Made by a program: the position numbers and the translations under genes | The notes under the pieces: model-generated | Told to the model about the DNA's origin: nothing | Databases searched by the model: none | The model's input: the letters and a program-made list of their open reading frames with translations, nothing else | DNA from: Synechococcus sp. WH 5701 | Lineage (GTDB): Bacteria > Cyanobacteriota > Cyanobacteriia > PCC-6307 > Cyanobiaceae | Length of the DNA stretch: 64,000 nt | Direction: 5' to 3' | NCBI RefSeq assembly: GCF_000153045.1 | Contig: NZ_CH724159.1 | Location: 895,823-959,822, forward strand | Shown here: piece by piece, positions 49,519 through 57,569 of the stretch | Layout of the letters: every line of letters begins with the position of its first letter | How positions within the stretch are numbered: position 1 is the stretch's first letter

Positions 49519-50438
49519 CGCTCCCCGGAGTCCGGCAGGACCACCACGATCGTCTTGCCGGCGAATTCCTCCTCGGCGGCCAGCCGCAGGGCGGCCACGG
49601 TGGCGGCCCCGCAGGAGATGCCAGCCAGGATGCCCTCTTCGCGCATCAGGCGTCTGGCCATGGCCACGGCCTCCTGGTCGCTGACCGCTTCGACCCGGTC
49701 CACCAGATCCAGATCGAGGTTCTCGGGGACGAAACCGGCACCGATCCCCTGGATCTTGTGGGGCCCGGGCTGGGGTGGCTCGCCTGCCCTGGCCTGGGCG
49801 ATCACTGGGCTGTTCACAGGCTCCACCGCCACTGAGAGCAGCTTCTGGCCCCGGGTGGTCTTGAAATAACGGCTGACGCCGGTGATGGTGCCACCTGTGC
49901 CCACCCCCGCCACCAGCACATCCACCTGACCATCGGTGTCGTTCCAGATTTCCGGGCCGGTGGTGTCGTGGTGGATCTGGGGGTTGGCCGGGTTGGCGAA
50001 CTGCTGCAGCAGCACGTAACGCTCGGGATCGGAGGCGGCGATCTCATGGGCCCGGCCCACCGCACCGGTCATGCCGAGTTTGCCCTCGGTGAGTACGAGC
50101 TTGGCGCCGTAGGCCGTGAGCAGCTTGCGCCGCTCCAGACTCATCGATTCCGGCATCGTCAGGGTGAGGGGGATCCCCCTGGATGCGGCCACAAAGGCCA
50201 GGGCGATGCCGGTGTTACCGCTGGTGGGCTCGATCAGCTCCTTGCCCGGACCGAGCCGGCCATCTTTCTCGGCCTGCCAGATCATCGCGGCGCCGATGCG
50301 GCACTTGACCGAATAAGCGGGATTGCGGCCCTCGATCTTGGCGAGAACGGTGGCGCGGCTGTCGCCGACCACCCGGTTCAGCTTCACCAGGGGCGTGCGG
50401 CCGATGCTCAGGCTGCTGTCAGCAAAAATCGACGCCAT
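49452..50438 (-). CDS. cysK: Cysteine synthase A (O-acetylserine sulfhydrylase)
   Basis: The 328-residue PLP enzyme makes cysteine from O-acetylserine and sulfide. The PLP Lys45 lies in [11 protein letters not shown], the substrate loop is [11 protein letters not shown], and the phosphate-binding loop is [16 protein letters not shown]. The C-terminal [15 protein letters not shown] is typical of CysK. The start at 50438 opens [20 protein letters not shown], the family N-terminus. With a sulfide:quinone reductase 1.4 kb away, sulfide has both an assimilatory and an oxidative fate in this neighbourhood, though no operon links them. Confidence 0.96.
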   Translation of the reverse strand: MASIFADSSLSIGRTPLVKLNRVVGDSRATVLAKIEGRNPAYSVKCRIGAAMIWQAEKDGRLGPGKELIEPTSGNTGIALAFVAASRGIPLTLTMPESMSLERRKLLTAYGAKLVLTEGKLGMTGAVGRAHEIAASDPERYVLLQQFANPANPQIHHDTTGPEIWNDTDGQVDVLVAGVGTGGTITGVSRYFKTTRGQKLLSVAVEPVNSPVIAQARAGEPPQPGPHKIQGIGAGFVPENLDLDLVDRVEAVSDQEAVAMARRLMREEGILAGISCGAATVAALRLAAEEEFAGKTIVVVLPDSGERYLSSVLFEGVFDAAGLAPVER

Positions 50439-50486
50439 CAACGACACAGGAACTTCGGGCACCTTCGCACCCTCGGGCGGCGAAGA

Positions 50487-51569
50487 TCAATTGCCCGCTC
50501 TGACCTGAACGGTGGTCTCTCGCCAGTGCCGCCAGACCTGTACCGCCAGCAGCAGCACCAGCACCGGAAGCACCACCACCAGGGTGAAGGAACGCAGGGG
50601 TGAGGCCAGCGGCGGAATGGTGAGGGGAAGAATCTGCTCCACCAGGTAGAGCCCGTAGAGGCCCACAAGCAGTACCCCCTCTCTCCGGGAAATCACCCCG
50701 CCCGTCCAGAAGATGGGAAGCAGGGCCAGGGTGGTGGCCACCATGATCGGCAGATCGCGTTGGATCATGGCCGGGTCGACATTCAGGCCGCGTGATCCTG
50801 AGATGAAGGCACAGCCACCAAGGATCACCAACTGGTTAAGCAGGTTGCTGCCCACCACGTTGCCGATGGCGAGATCAGCCTTGCCCTTCAGGGCCGCCAT
50901 GATCGATGTGACCAGTTCAGGCATCGAGGTGCCGGCCGCCACGATCGTGAGGCCGATCAGGGTTTCACTCACCCCCAGGCTCAGGGCGATGGCGGTGGCC
51001 CCCTTCACCAGGATCTGCGAGCCCCAGACCAGCAGGGCAAGGCCGGCCGCCAACCGGATCAGGGCCGGTCCGTAGCCCCCTTCCGCGTCGGATGGATCGA
51101 TCTCATCGCCACCGGATTCACCTTCCTCGCGGGCCGTGCGGGTTTCCCAGACGGTGTTGATCACCACGGCGGTGAGCAGGGCCAGGCCGGCCTGCCAGGT
51201 CACCCGGCCTGCGGAGGCCATGCCCCAGACGGCCATCGACACGGCCAGCAGCACCGGCACATCGCGGCGGATCAGGCGGCTGTGCACCCTCAGCGGCAGG
51301 ATCACGGCGCTGATGCCCAGCACCACCAGCACATTGAAGATGTTGCTGCCCACCACGTTGCCCACCGCCAGGTCATCGGCTCCCCTGAGCGTGGAGATCA
51401 GGCTGACGAACAGTTCGGGGGCGCTGGTGCCCAGGGCCACCACGGTGAGACCGATCACCAGCTGGGGAACACCCAGCAGCAGGGCCAGAGCCACCGATCC
51501 CTGGACGAACAGTTCGCCTCCTCCGAAGAGCAGCAGGATGCCCACCACCACCTCAATCACACTCAGCAC
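50487..51569 (-). CDS. Calcium/sodium (cation) antiporter, CaCA family
   Basis: The 360-residue membrane protein has the two inverted alpha-repeats of CaCA exchangers: GLTVVALGTSAPELFVSL with GNVVGSNIFNVLVVLG in the first half, and GLTIVAAGTSMPELVTSI with GNVVGSNLLNQLVILG in the second. About ten TM helices and a short acidic central loop (EEGESGGDEIDPSDAEGG) are evident. It probably exports Ca2+ using Na+ or H+. The start is a GTG at 51567-51569, at the first TM segment. Confidence 0.93.
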   Translation of the reverse strand: MLSVIEVVVGILLLFGGGELFVQGSVALALLLGVPQLVIGLTVVALGTSAPELFVSLISTLRGADDLAVGNVVGSNIFNVLVVLGISAVILPLRVHSRLIRRDVPVLLAVSMAVWGMASAGRVTWQAGLALLTAVVINTVWETRTAREEGESGGDEIDPSDAEGGYGPALIRLAAGLALLVWGSQILVKGATAIALSLGVSETLIGLTIVAAGTSMPELVTSIMAALKGKADLAIGNVVGSNLLNQLVILGGCAFISGSRGLNVDPAMIQRDLPIMVATTLALLPIFWTGGVISRREGVLLVGLYGLYLVEQILPLTIPPLASPLRSFTLVVVLPVLVLLLAVQVWRHWRETTVQVRAGN

Positions 51570-51833
51570 GGTGGGCTCTCCAGGGACACAGATTCTGCCT
51601 TGTGATTGCAACCGTGCCGAATCAGGCCCTGACTCCAGGGGTCGATGATCCTGGGCTCCAGGGGCCTGCCACCTCCACCGCATCAGACCAAGGTCCCTGG
51701 CGGTCAGCCTTGCCACGGGCTGGATTGATTGTCACAACCTGGGCCCATCAGCTGCCAGGTCCAGACCCGAGACGCGCCTCCCTCTTAGGTTCTCCCCATC
51801 AATTGCAGGGACCGTGTGGCTGTTGCCCGCCCC

Positions 51834-53516
51834 ATGAGCTGGTTGAACCAGATCAGTTCACAACACATCAAAGGTGATGTCTTCGGCGGTCTCACGGCGG
51901 CGGTGGTGGCCCTGCCCATGGCCCTTGCCTTTGGCGTGGCCTCCGGTGCCGGGGCGGTTTCGGGCCTCTGGGGTGCGGTGCTGGTGGGTCTGTTCGCCGC
52001 TCTCTTCGGCGGCACTCCCACCCTGATCTCGGAGCCCACCGGTCCGATGACGGTGGTGATGACAGCGGTGATCGCCAGCCTGACGGCGAAGGCCGCCAGT
52101 CCTGAACAGGGCATGGCCATGGCCTTCACCGTGGTGATGATGGCGGGGGTCTTTCAGATCGTCTTCGGCTATCTGAAGCTGGGCCGCTACATCACGATGA
52201 TGCCCTACACGGTGATCTCGGGCTTCATGTCCGGCATCGGTTTCATCCTGATCATTCTTCAGTTCGGGCCCTTCCTGGGACAGGCCATTCCCAAGGGCGG
52301 AGTGATGGGCACGCTCACGGCCCTGCCCCAGCTGATCGCCGCCGCTCGGCTGCCGGAGGTGATCCTGGCGGTGGTGACTGTGGCGATCATCTGGTTCACG
52401 CCCTCCCAGGTGAAGCGTTTTGCGCCTCCCCAGTTGGTGGCGCTGGTGATCGGCACCGTGCTCTCGCTCACCCTGCTCAATGGCGGCGAGGGCGCTGAGG
52501 TGGAGGGCATCCGCCGTATCGGCGAAATCCCCAGCGGATTCCCCCAGCTGGTGGTGCCCCACTTCGAGCCGGGTCTGTTCCAGCTGATGGTGGTCGATGC
52601 CCTGGTGCTGGGTCTTCTGGGTTGCATTGATGCCCTGCTCACCGCTGTGGTGGCCGACAGCATCACCCGCAGCGAACACAACTCCGACAAGGAACTGATC
52701 GGCCAGGGTCTGGGCAATATCGTCTCTGGTCTGTTCGGTGGCATCGCCGGTGCCGGCGCCACCATGGGCACGGTGGTGAACATTCAGGCGGGAGCACGCT
52801 CCGCCCTCTCCGGCATCACCCGCGCCCTGGTACTGATGGTGGTGATTCTGGGGGCCTCGGGCCTGGCGGCCTCGATCCCGATGGCGGTGCTGGCCGGCAT
52901 TGCCCTCAAGGTGGGCATCGACATCATCGATTGGAGCTTCCTGCGCCGCGCCCACCACGTCTCGATCAAGGGGGCGGTGATCATGTACGGGGTGATCCTG
53001 CTCACCGTGCTGGTGGATCTGATCGCGGCGGTGGGGGTGGGAATCTTTGTGGCCAACATTCTCACGATCGAGAAGATGAGCACACTCGAGACCAAGTCGG
53101 TGAAGGCGATCAGCACCGCCGATGACGATCTCAATCTGCCGGAGAACGAGAAGGCTTTGCTGGATCAAGGCGGTGGCAGGGTGCTGCTGTTCCAGTTGAT
53201 CGGTCCGATGATCTTTGGTCTGGCCAAGACTATCTCTCGAGAGCACAATGCCATTCAGGAGTGTGAGTCGATCGTCTTTGATCTCAGTGAGGTCTCGCAC
53301 ATGGGTGTGACAGCCTCGCTGGCCCTGGAGAATGCCGTCAAGGAAGCCCTGGAAAAGGAGCGCAATGTTTATGTGGTGGGGGCTGAAGGCAGCACCCTCA
53401 AGCGTCTCAGGAGTTTGAAGGTGTATAGCCTGCTGCCCCACGATCATGTGGAGATGAGCCGGGCGGAAGCCCTTGCCGATGCCGTGAATTCTCGGTCACA
53501 GATCGGCATGCTCTGA
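51834..53516 (+). CDS. bicA: BicA-type Na+-dependent bicarbonate transporter (SulP family)
   Basis: The 560-residue SulP transporter closely follows BicA: GDVFGGLTAAVVALPMALAFG, FGGTPTLISEPTGPMTVVMT, MMPYTVISGFMSGIGFILI, LGLLGCIDALLTAVVADSITR and the STAS domain at about residues 435-545 (LLFQLIGPMIFG, DLSEVSHMGVTASLALENAV). BicA is a high-flux, low-affinity bicarbonate importer of the plasma membrane. The ATG at 51834 gives the same N-terminal length as known BicA; a GTG at 51816 is possible. Its 3' end overlaps the Crp-like gene by 110 bases. Confidence 0.95.
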   Translation: MSWLNQISSQHIKGDVFGGLTAAVVALPMALAFGVASGAGAVSGLWGAVLVGLFAALFGGTPTLISEPTGPMTVVMTAVIASLTAKAASPEQGMAMAFTVVMMAGVFQIVFGYLKLGRYITMMPYTVISGFMSGIGFILIILQFGPFLGQAIPKGGVMGTLTALPQLIAAARLPEVILAVVTVAIIWFTPSQVKRFAPPQLVALVIGTVLSLTLLNGGEGAEVEGIRRIGEIPSGFPQLVVPHFEPGLFQLMVVDALVLGLLGCIDALLTAVVADSITRSEHNSDKELIGQGLGNIVSGLFGGIAGAGATMGTVVNIQAGARSALSGITRALVLMVVILGASGLAASIPMAVLAGIALKVGIDIIDWSFLRRAHHVSIKGAVIMYGVILLTVLVDLIAAVGVGIFVANILTIEKMSTLETKSVKAISTADDDLNLPENEKALLDQGGGRVLLFQLIGPMIFGLAKTISREHNAIQECESIVFDLSEVSHMGVTASLALENAVKEALEKERNVYVVGAEGSTLKRLRSLKVYSLLPHDHVEMSRAEALADAVNSRSQIGML

Positions 53517-54072
53517 AGCCATCAGTGTCCGCCCGGTGAGGGAGCAGCAGATCTCCGTGGGCCATCGGAATGGCCTGAGCGAGGGACTTGAACTTATTCA
53601 GACTTTTGGTCACAGTCACACGGGTGAGGCCGGTGAGCTCAGCAATCACCTGATGGGTCAGGTTCATGTCCTCCAGCGAGAGACTGTGGCCGAGGCTGTT
53701 GACCCGCCCGAACTGGGCGGCCAGCCAGCGCAACATGGTCAGCAGGCGGTCATCGGCCTTGCGGATCCGGCTGATGCGCATGATCTCCATCGAGCGGCTG
53801 ATCTGGCGCTTGAGCGCTTCATGCCGTTCCACGTCCGTTGGCGTATGGCCCTCAAGGGAGACATGGGAGATTGTGGTGGTTTCATTGCGGCATTCGAATG
53901 TGGCCTGGCTGCCGAGAATGAGATCTCCGGGCCCCCAGAGCATCAGCGTGATCAGCTCGGTGTCTTCATTCCAGGTGACCTGGCGGACATAGCCATCACT
54001 GATGCACCAGGCCATCCCAGCCGGTAGCACCGAGTTGGGCTTGAGTTGCAGCGATGGACAGGGTCCAGGCAT
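53407..54072 (-). CDS. Crp/Fnr-family transcriptional regulator convergent to bicA
   Basis: The 221-residue protein has a reduced cyclic-nucleotide-type beta domain (residues about 10-90, TLMLWGPGDLILGSQATF), a dimer helix (ADDRLLTMLRWLAAQFGR) and a winged helix-turn-helix, MNLTHQVIAELTGLTRVTVT, with the Crp-type recognition helix. Effector-binding Arg/Glu motifs of true CRP are not seen. The last roughly 35 residues are encoded antisense to the bicA 3' end and are probably an extension beyond the family's usual stop. The ATG at 54070-54072 or one at 54084 may start it. Confidence 0.82.
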   Translation of the reverse strand: MPGPCPSLQLKPNSVLPAGMAWCISDGYVRQVTWNEDTELITLMLWGPGDLILGSQATFECRNETTTISHVSLEGHTPTDVERHEALKRQISRSMEIMRISRIRKADDRLLTMLRWLAAQFGRVNSLGHSLSLEDMNLTHQVIAELTGLTRVTVTKSLNKFKSLAQAIPMAHGDLLLPHRADTDGFRACRSVTENSRHRQGLPPGSSPHDRGAAGYTPSNS

Positions 54073-54193
54073 GGGTGGAGGCATCTCTGGACATCAACAC
54101 AGCAGGGGAAATCATCCGAAATCTGAACAAAGGGCGGGTTGGCAACGAACCGGCCTGGAAGGCTTCCTTCTGGTGTGGGGCAAACGTAGAGCC

Positions 54194-54212
54194 GTCCCAA
54201 TCCCTTTGGGAC
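54194..54212. repeat. inverted repeat, 7-base stem
   Basis: GTCCCAA and TTGGGAC flank TCCCT. It lies about 120 bases upstream of the Crp-like start, in the promoter region of that gene, and may be an operator or an RNA hairpin. Confidence 0.4.
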
Positions 54213-54304
54213 CCCGCTTCAGACAGCATCGACAATTCCCCGGATCAGCCGCGTTAATCAGTCGAGCTCGGGCTGCTGGGCCGTCTGGGCTCAGACAGAC
54301 CAGA

Positions 54305-54332
54305 GCCACCGATGGCCAAAGGCATCGGTGGC
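54305..54332 (-). terminator. strong hairpin, 10-base perfect stem
   Basis: GCCACCGATG and CATCGGTGGC flank an eight-base loop. It lies downstream of the small membrane-protein gene on the minus strand, followed by a CU-rich stretch. It is likely a terminator or part of an untranslated RNA. Confidence 0.45.
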
Positions 54333-54364
54333 GTGGAGCTCTGGAATTGGTTGGGGCTGAAGAG

Positions 54365-54382
54365 CGCCGCGCCAACGCGGCG
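54365..54382 (-). terminator. hairpin just after the 49-residue gene
   Basis: CGCCGCG and CGCGGCG flank a four-base loop, nine bases after the stop of the small gene, then CTCTT on the minus strand. It is a plausible intrinsic terminator. Confidence 0.45.
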
Positions 54383-54391
54383 TTTCGGCTC

Positions 54392-54541
54392 TCAGCGCCG
54401 GCTCGATCGGCTGATGCGCACCGGCACCAGAACCGGTTGCATCATGCCGCCGCCACCGCTGTCGTCATCGGAGTCGGTGGTGAGCCAGAACGCCAGACCG
54501 AAGAGCGCGAGAACGCTGGAGACAAGCAGCAGTTCGGCCAT
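54392..54541 (-). CDS. Small single-pass membrane protein
   Basis: The 49-residue product has one N-terminal TM helix (AELLLVSSVLALFGLAFWLT), an acidic DSDDDSGGGG linker and a basic tail VPVRISRSSRR. The pattern resembles short photosystem-associated or stress-related membrane peptides, but I recognise no named family. It is upstream-adjacent to neither operon; the COG0523 gene ends 75 bases away in the same direction. A compact hairpin after its stop supports a discrete transcription unit. Confidence 0.55.
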   Translation of the reverse strand: MAELLLVSSVLALFGLAFWLTTDSDDDSGGGGMMQPVLVPVRISRSSRR

Positions 54542-54616
54542 CGGTCGGGCTCGTAGTTGGCACAACCTAGCCAGATTCCATGGCCTTGACGTGCCCGATG
54601 CTGCGGTCGGGCCGCC

Positions 54617-55795
54617 TCAGGCGAATCCCTTGCCCGCGTCCTTGGCCACACAGGCCTGGAGCTGGCGGCGCAGGCGCTGGTGGTCGAGATCCTTGCCGAT
54701 CAGCACCAGCTGGTTCTTGCGCTCGCCAGTCCAGTCGCTGTCGTCGATGGAGAAGCGCTTGCCGGCCAGGTGAAAGACATGACGGCGTTCGCTCTCGTTG
54801 AACCAGAGGATGCCCTTGGCCCGGAACACCTCGGTGGGCAGCTGATTGTCGAGGAAGTTCTGGAACTTGCGCAGGGCGAAGGGCCCTTCGCTGGCGAAGG
54901 AGAGGGAGGTGAAGCCCTCAATGGCAAGGTGGTCGGCCGGATGCTCGGCGGAACCTGAGGAGTGATAGTGATCGTGATCGTGATCGTGGGAGTGGCTGTG
55001 GTCGTGCCCGTGGCTGTGCTCGTGATCGTGCCCGTCGTCGTGGGTGCAGTGGCCATGGTCGTGGTCACAGTCGCTGTGGTCGAGCTCAGGGGTGGCGTCG
55101 CCTGTGGCCACCACCCGATCGGATTCGAACAGACCCACGCTCAGCAGCAGCGGCAGGGCCACATCTCCTTTGACCGAGCGCAGGATGCGGGCGTCGGGCT
55201 TGAGGTTGCGCAGCAGGCTCTCCAGTTGCAGCAACTGGGGCTCCGGCACCAGATCACACTTGTTGAGCATCAGGATGTCGCCGTAGATCACCTGGGCCCG
55301 GCCCACCTCGCTCTCGAAGCTGCTGGCTTCGAAGTTTTCGGCATCAATCAGGGTGATGATCGAATCCAGGCGGGTGCTGTCGCGCAGCTCACTGCCCAGG
55401 AAGGTCATCGCCACCGGCAGGGGATCAGCCAGGCCCGTGGTTTCCACCACCAGATAATCCACGGGTTCGGGGCGCTCGAGGATCCGCTCCACTGCCTCCA
55501 GCAGCTCGCCGTTGATCGAGCAGCAGATGCAGCCATTGCTGAGCTCCACCATGTCTTCGCCGGTGGCGATGATCAGGTCATTGTCGATGCCGATTTCACC
55601 GAACTCATTGACCAGCACAGCGGTCTTCAGTCCGCTCTGGTTGCTGAGGATGTGGTTGAGCAGAGTGGTTTTGCCGGCACCGAGGAAGCCCGTGAGGATC
55701 GTCACCGGCAGGGAGGGGGCCGCCGGATCAATTCCGGCAACCAGGGGGGCTGCGGAGGGCTGACTCGAGCTGGCAGGGGTGGCGGTGGTGGTCAT
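54617..55795 (-). CDS. COG0523 (CobW/ZnuR-like) metallochaperone GTPase with His-rich loop
   Basis: The 392-residue G3E GTPase has Walker A GFLGAGKTTLLN at about residues 37-48, the metal-binding CxCC motif GCICCSING with Cys89, Cys91 and Cys92, and base-specificity LNKCDLV. A His/Asp-rich stretch (about residues 240-290, with repeated HDH/HSH) should bind zinc or similar metals. The C-terminal CobW_C domain follows. Its position in the Zur/Znu island favours a zinc-allocation role under zinc limitation over cobalamin synthesis. This is inference from context. Confidence 0.88.
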   Translation of the reverse strand: MTTTATPASSSQPSAAPLVAGIDPAAPSLPVTILTGFLGAGKTTLLNHILSNQSGLKTAVLVNEFGEIGIDNDLIIATGEDMVELSNGCICCSINGELLEAVERILERPEPVDYLVVETTGLADPLPVAMTFLGSELRDSTRLDSIITLIDAENFEASSFESEVGRAQVIYGDILMLNKCDLVPEPQLLQLESLLRNLKPDARILRSVKGDVALPLLLSVGLFESDRVVATGDATPELDHSDCDHDHGHCTHDDGHDHEHSHGHDHSHSHDHDHDHYHSSGSAEHPADHLAIEGFTSLSFASEGPFALRKFQNFLDNQLPTEVFRAKGILWFNESERRHVFHLAGKRFSIDDSDWTGERKNQLVLIGKDLDHQRLRRQLQACVAKDAGKGFA

Positions 55796-55862
55796 GGAGA
55801 AGGAATGGTGCCGCAGGGGAGCGCCGCGGCTCAGAGGGTGTGGCAGCAGTCTGACGCCTGGC

Positions 55863-57473
55863 TCAGAACTGGAAGCTGGTCTTCACCAGGCCTCCCAGCT
55901 GGCTGAAGCTCTCCCCTGATGGGGTGCCTTGGCCGAGGGGCCGGCTCAGATAAAACAGGGCCGGAGTGATCGAAATCGAGTCGCTGACCTGGAATCTGTA
56001 CCACCATTCCCAGACGACATTCTGATCCTGAGCCGTTGCTCCACCCTGCAGGGCCGTTGCAAACACAGGCTGCCCGACCGCCATGCCGGCGGCGTTGCCC
56101 TTGAGCAGCACATCGCTCCACTGCAGACCCACCATCCACGACTGACTGGTGGTCAGTTCACCGTCCACAGCCTGGCCATCGCTGGAGGTGCTGTTGATCC
56201 CCCAGCCAGCGCTGATCGAGGGCCACCAGCCTGAGGCGGCTGGCTGCCAGTAGCCACTGAGGCCGAAGGCATGGGTGTGTCTGCCGGGGCTGCCGAAGGC
56301 CGAGGCCGTGAACGCTGTGGCGCCGGGCACCTCCACTCCCGACTGGATGGAGGAATAGATCGCGGCCAGGGCCCATTGCTCGCCGGCGTAGCCGATCTGA
56401 ACCGTGCCGGTGCCTGCAGAGGCGGCGGTGCCGAGGCCCCCTTCGTTGGGATGACCCAGGCTGCCGTTGGCCGCCACGTAGTTGCCACTGACACTGAAGC
56501 CACCGCTCTGCCACCACAGACCGGCACCGGGGCCAAGGTTCTTGTTGTAGGCCGCCGGTGCTCCGTTGAGGGTGAGCACGTTCAGGATCGTGTCGGTGGG
56601 ATACACACTGGGCCAGAGAGCAAGCATGTCTTCCTGGCCCACGCGTGCGCCGATGGTGGCCGTGAAACCGCCGCCGATCGGGGTCTGGTAATAGAGCTTG
56701 TCGATGCCGAGTGAATCGGCACCGGACGCTTCCTGGAAGGCCACTTCCAGGGCGGAGAGACCGCCGGTTGGGCCTGCTCCTCCGAAGGCCGAATCGCCGA
56801 AGTTGCCAGCCCGCAGGATCGTGCGCAGCAGATCCTTGCCCGTGAAGCTGGTGTCGAGGCTGAGTTGCAGGTCGTAGGAGAAGGTGGTGGCCCCCACCTC
56901 GGCTCGGGCGCTGTTGAGTTGATTGCGGGCACTGCCGTTGAAGGCATTGGCGCCCACCACGAAGGTGGCCAGGCCGCTGAGCTTGGTGGTGGTGGAGAAC
57001 TGGTTCGCTTCCAGCTCACCAACTTTGGCCTCAAGGTTGTCGAGCCGACCACGCAGGATCGCCAGTTCCTTCTCGAACTCCTTGAGCAGGCGGCGCAGCT
57101 CGTCGGTCACTTCGGTGATCCGGTCCAGGCAGGCGTTGAGCAGGGCAGCGGCTTCCCAGCGGCTCAGGGGTGTCCTGCCGCGGAAGGTGCCGTCGGGGTA
57201 ACCAGCGACGCAGCCGTAGCGCTCGATCAGGTTCGAGAGCGCCTGGTAGGCCCACTCGCTGGGCTGTACATCTGAGAACTGGGTGATGCTGGTGACCTGG
57301 TCCTGACGGCTGGAGCTGGCGCTGTAGCGCTGGATTGCTTCGAGATTGAAGTCGGCGGCCCTGGCCCCGGCCACTGGGTTCAGCAGCAGCAGCGGGCCCA
57401 GCATGGCGGCGACGGCTGGACCGGCGGGGACAGAGCACTGGAGCCAGTAGAGGGGTGCGACTGAACTGGGCAC
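55863..57473 (-). CDS. Iron-uptake-type outer-membrane porin with SLH domain
   Basis: The roughly 536-residue protein has an N-terminal signal-like segment (LGPLLLLNPVAGARA), an SLH domain near residues 65-125 (QFSDVQPSEWAYQALSNLIE, GCVAGYPDGTFRG), a coiled coil (ITEVTDELRRLLKEFEKELA) and an OprB-type beta-barrel ending in the C-terminal Phe (KTSFQF), as outer-membrane barrels do. The GTG at 57471-57473 is used because a Zur-box-like site sits at 57499-57513 within the longer frame; an ATG at 57404 is also possible. It probably passes metals or anions. Confidence 0.87.
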   Translation of the reverse strand: MPSSVAPLYWLQCSVPAGPAVAAMLGPLLLLNPVAGARAADFNLEAIQRYSASSSRQDQVTSITQFSDVQPSEWAYQALSNLIERYGCVAGYPDGTFRGRTPLSRWEAAALLNACLDRITEVTDELRRLLKEFEKELAILRGRLDNLEAKVGELEANQFSTTTKLSGLATFVVGANAFNGSARNQLNSARAEVGATTFSYDLQLSLDTSFTGKDLLRTILRAGNFGDSAFGGAGPTGGLSALEVAFQEASGADSLGIDKLYYQTPIGGGFTATIGARVGQEDMLALWPSVYPTDTILNVLTLNGAPAAYNKNLGPGAGLWWQSGGFSVSGNYVAANGSLGHPNEGGLGTAASAGTGTVQIGYAGEQWALAAIYSSIQSGVEVPGATAFTASAFGSPGRHTHAFGLSGYWQPAASGWWPSISAGWGINSTSSDGQAVDGELTTSQSWMVGLQWSDVLLKGNAAGMAVGQPVFATALQGGATAQDQNVVWEWWYRFQVSDSISITPALFYLSRPLGQGTPSGESFSQLGGLVKTSFQF

Positions 57474-57498
57474 GTTGACAGCACGACAACAGCGGGAA

Positions 57499-57513
57499 TG
57501 ATAATCGTTCTGT
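57499..57513 (-). promoter_or_regulatory. Zur-box-like site upstream of porin
   Basis: TGATAATCGTTCTGT on the plus strand matches the cyanobacterial Zur consensus TGATAATNATTATCA at 11 of 15 positions, with the left half-site complete. It lies 26 bases upstream of the proposed porin start. Confidence 0.5.
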
Positions 57514-57569
57514 TGCATGGGTTTCATTGGTACGGCTGGAAAGGGCCTGCTCCGATCGATTGGACCTGC

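Larger units (their letters stand above)
54085..54391. other. 307-base gap with three inverted repeats
   Basis: No convincing gene is seen between the Crp-like gene and the small membrane protein. A 67-codon plus-strand frame from 54054 is antisense to the Crp start and unsupported. Three perfect inverted repeats are listed separately. Confidence 0.55.

Noticed and set aside
51858-53447. 529-codon minus-strand frame antisense to bicA
   Set aside because: It is His/Gln-rich low-complexity translation from the wrong strand of a clear BicA gene; such long shadows are common at this GC content.
54054-54257. 67-codon plus-strand frame opposite the Crp-like start
   Set aside because: It begins antisense to the regulator's N-terminus and has no protein-like features.
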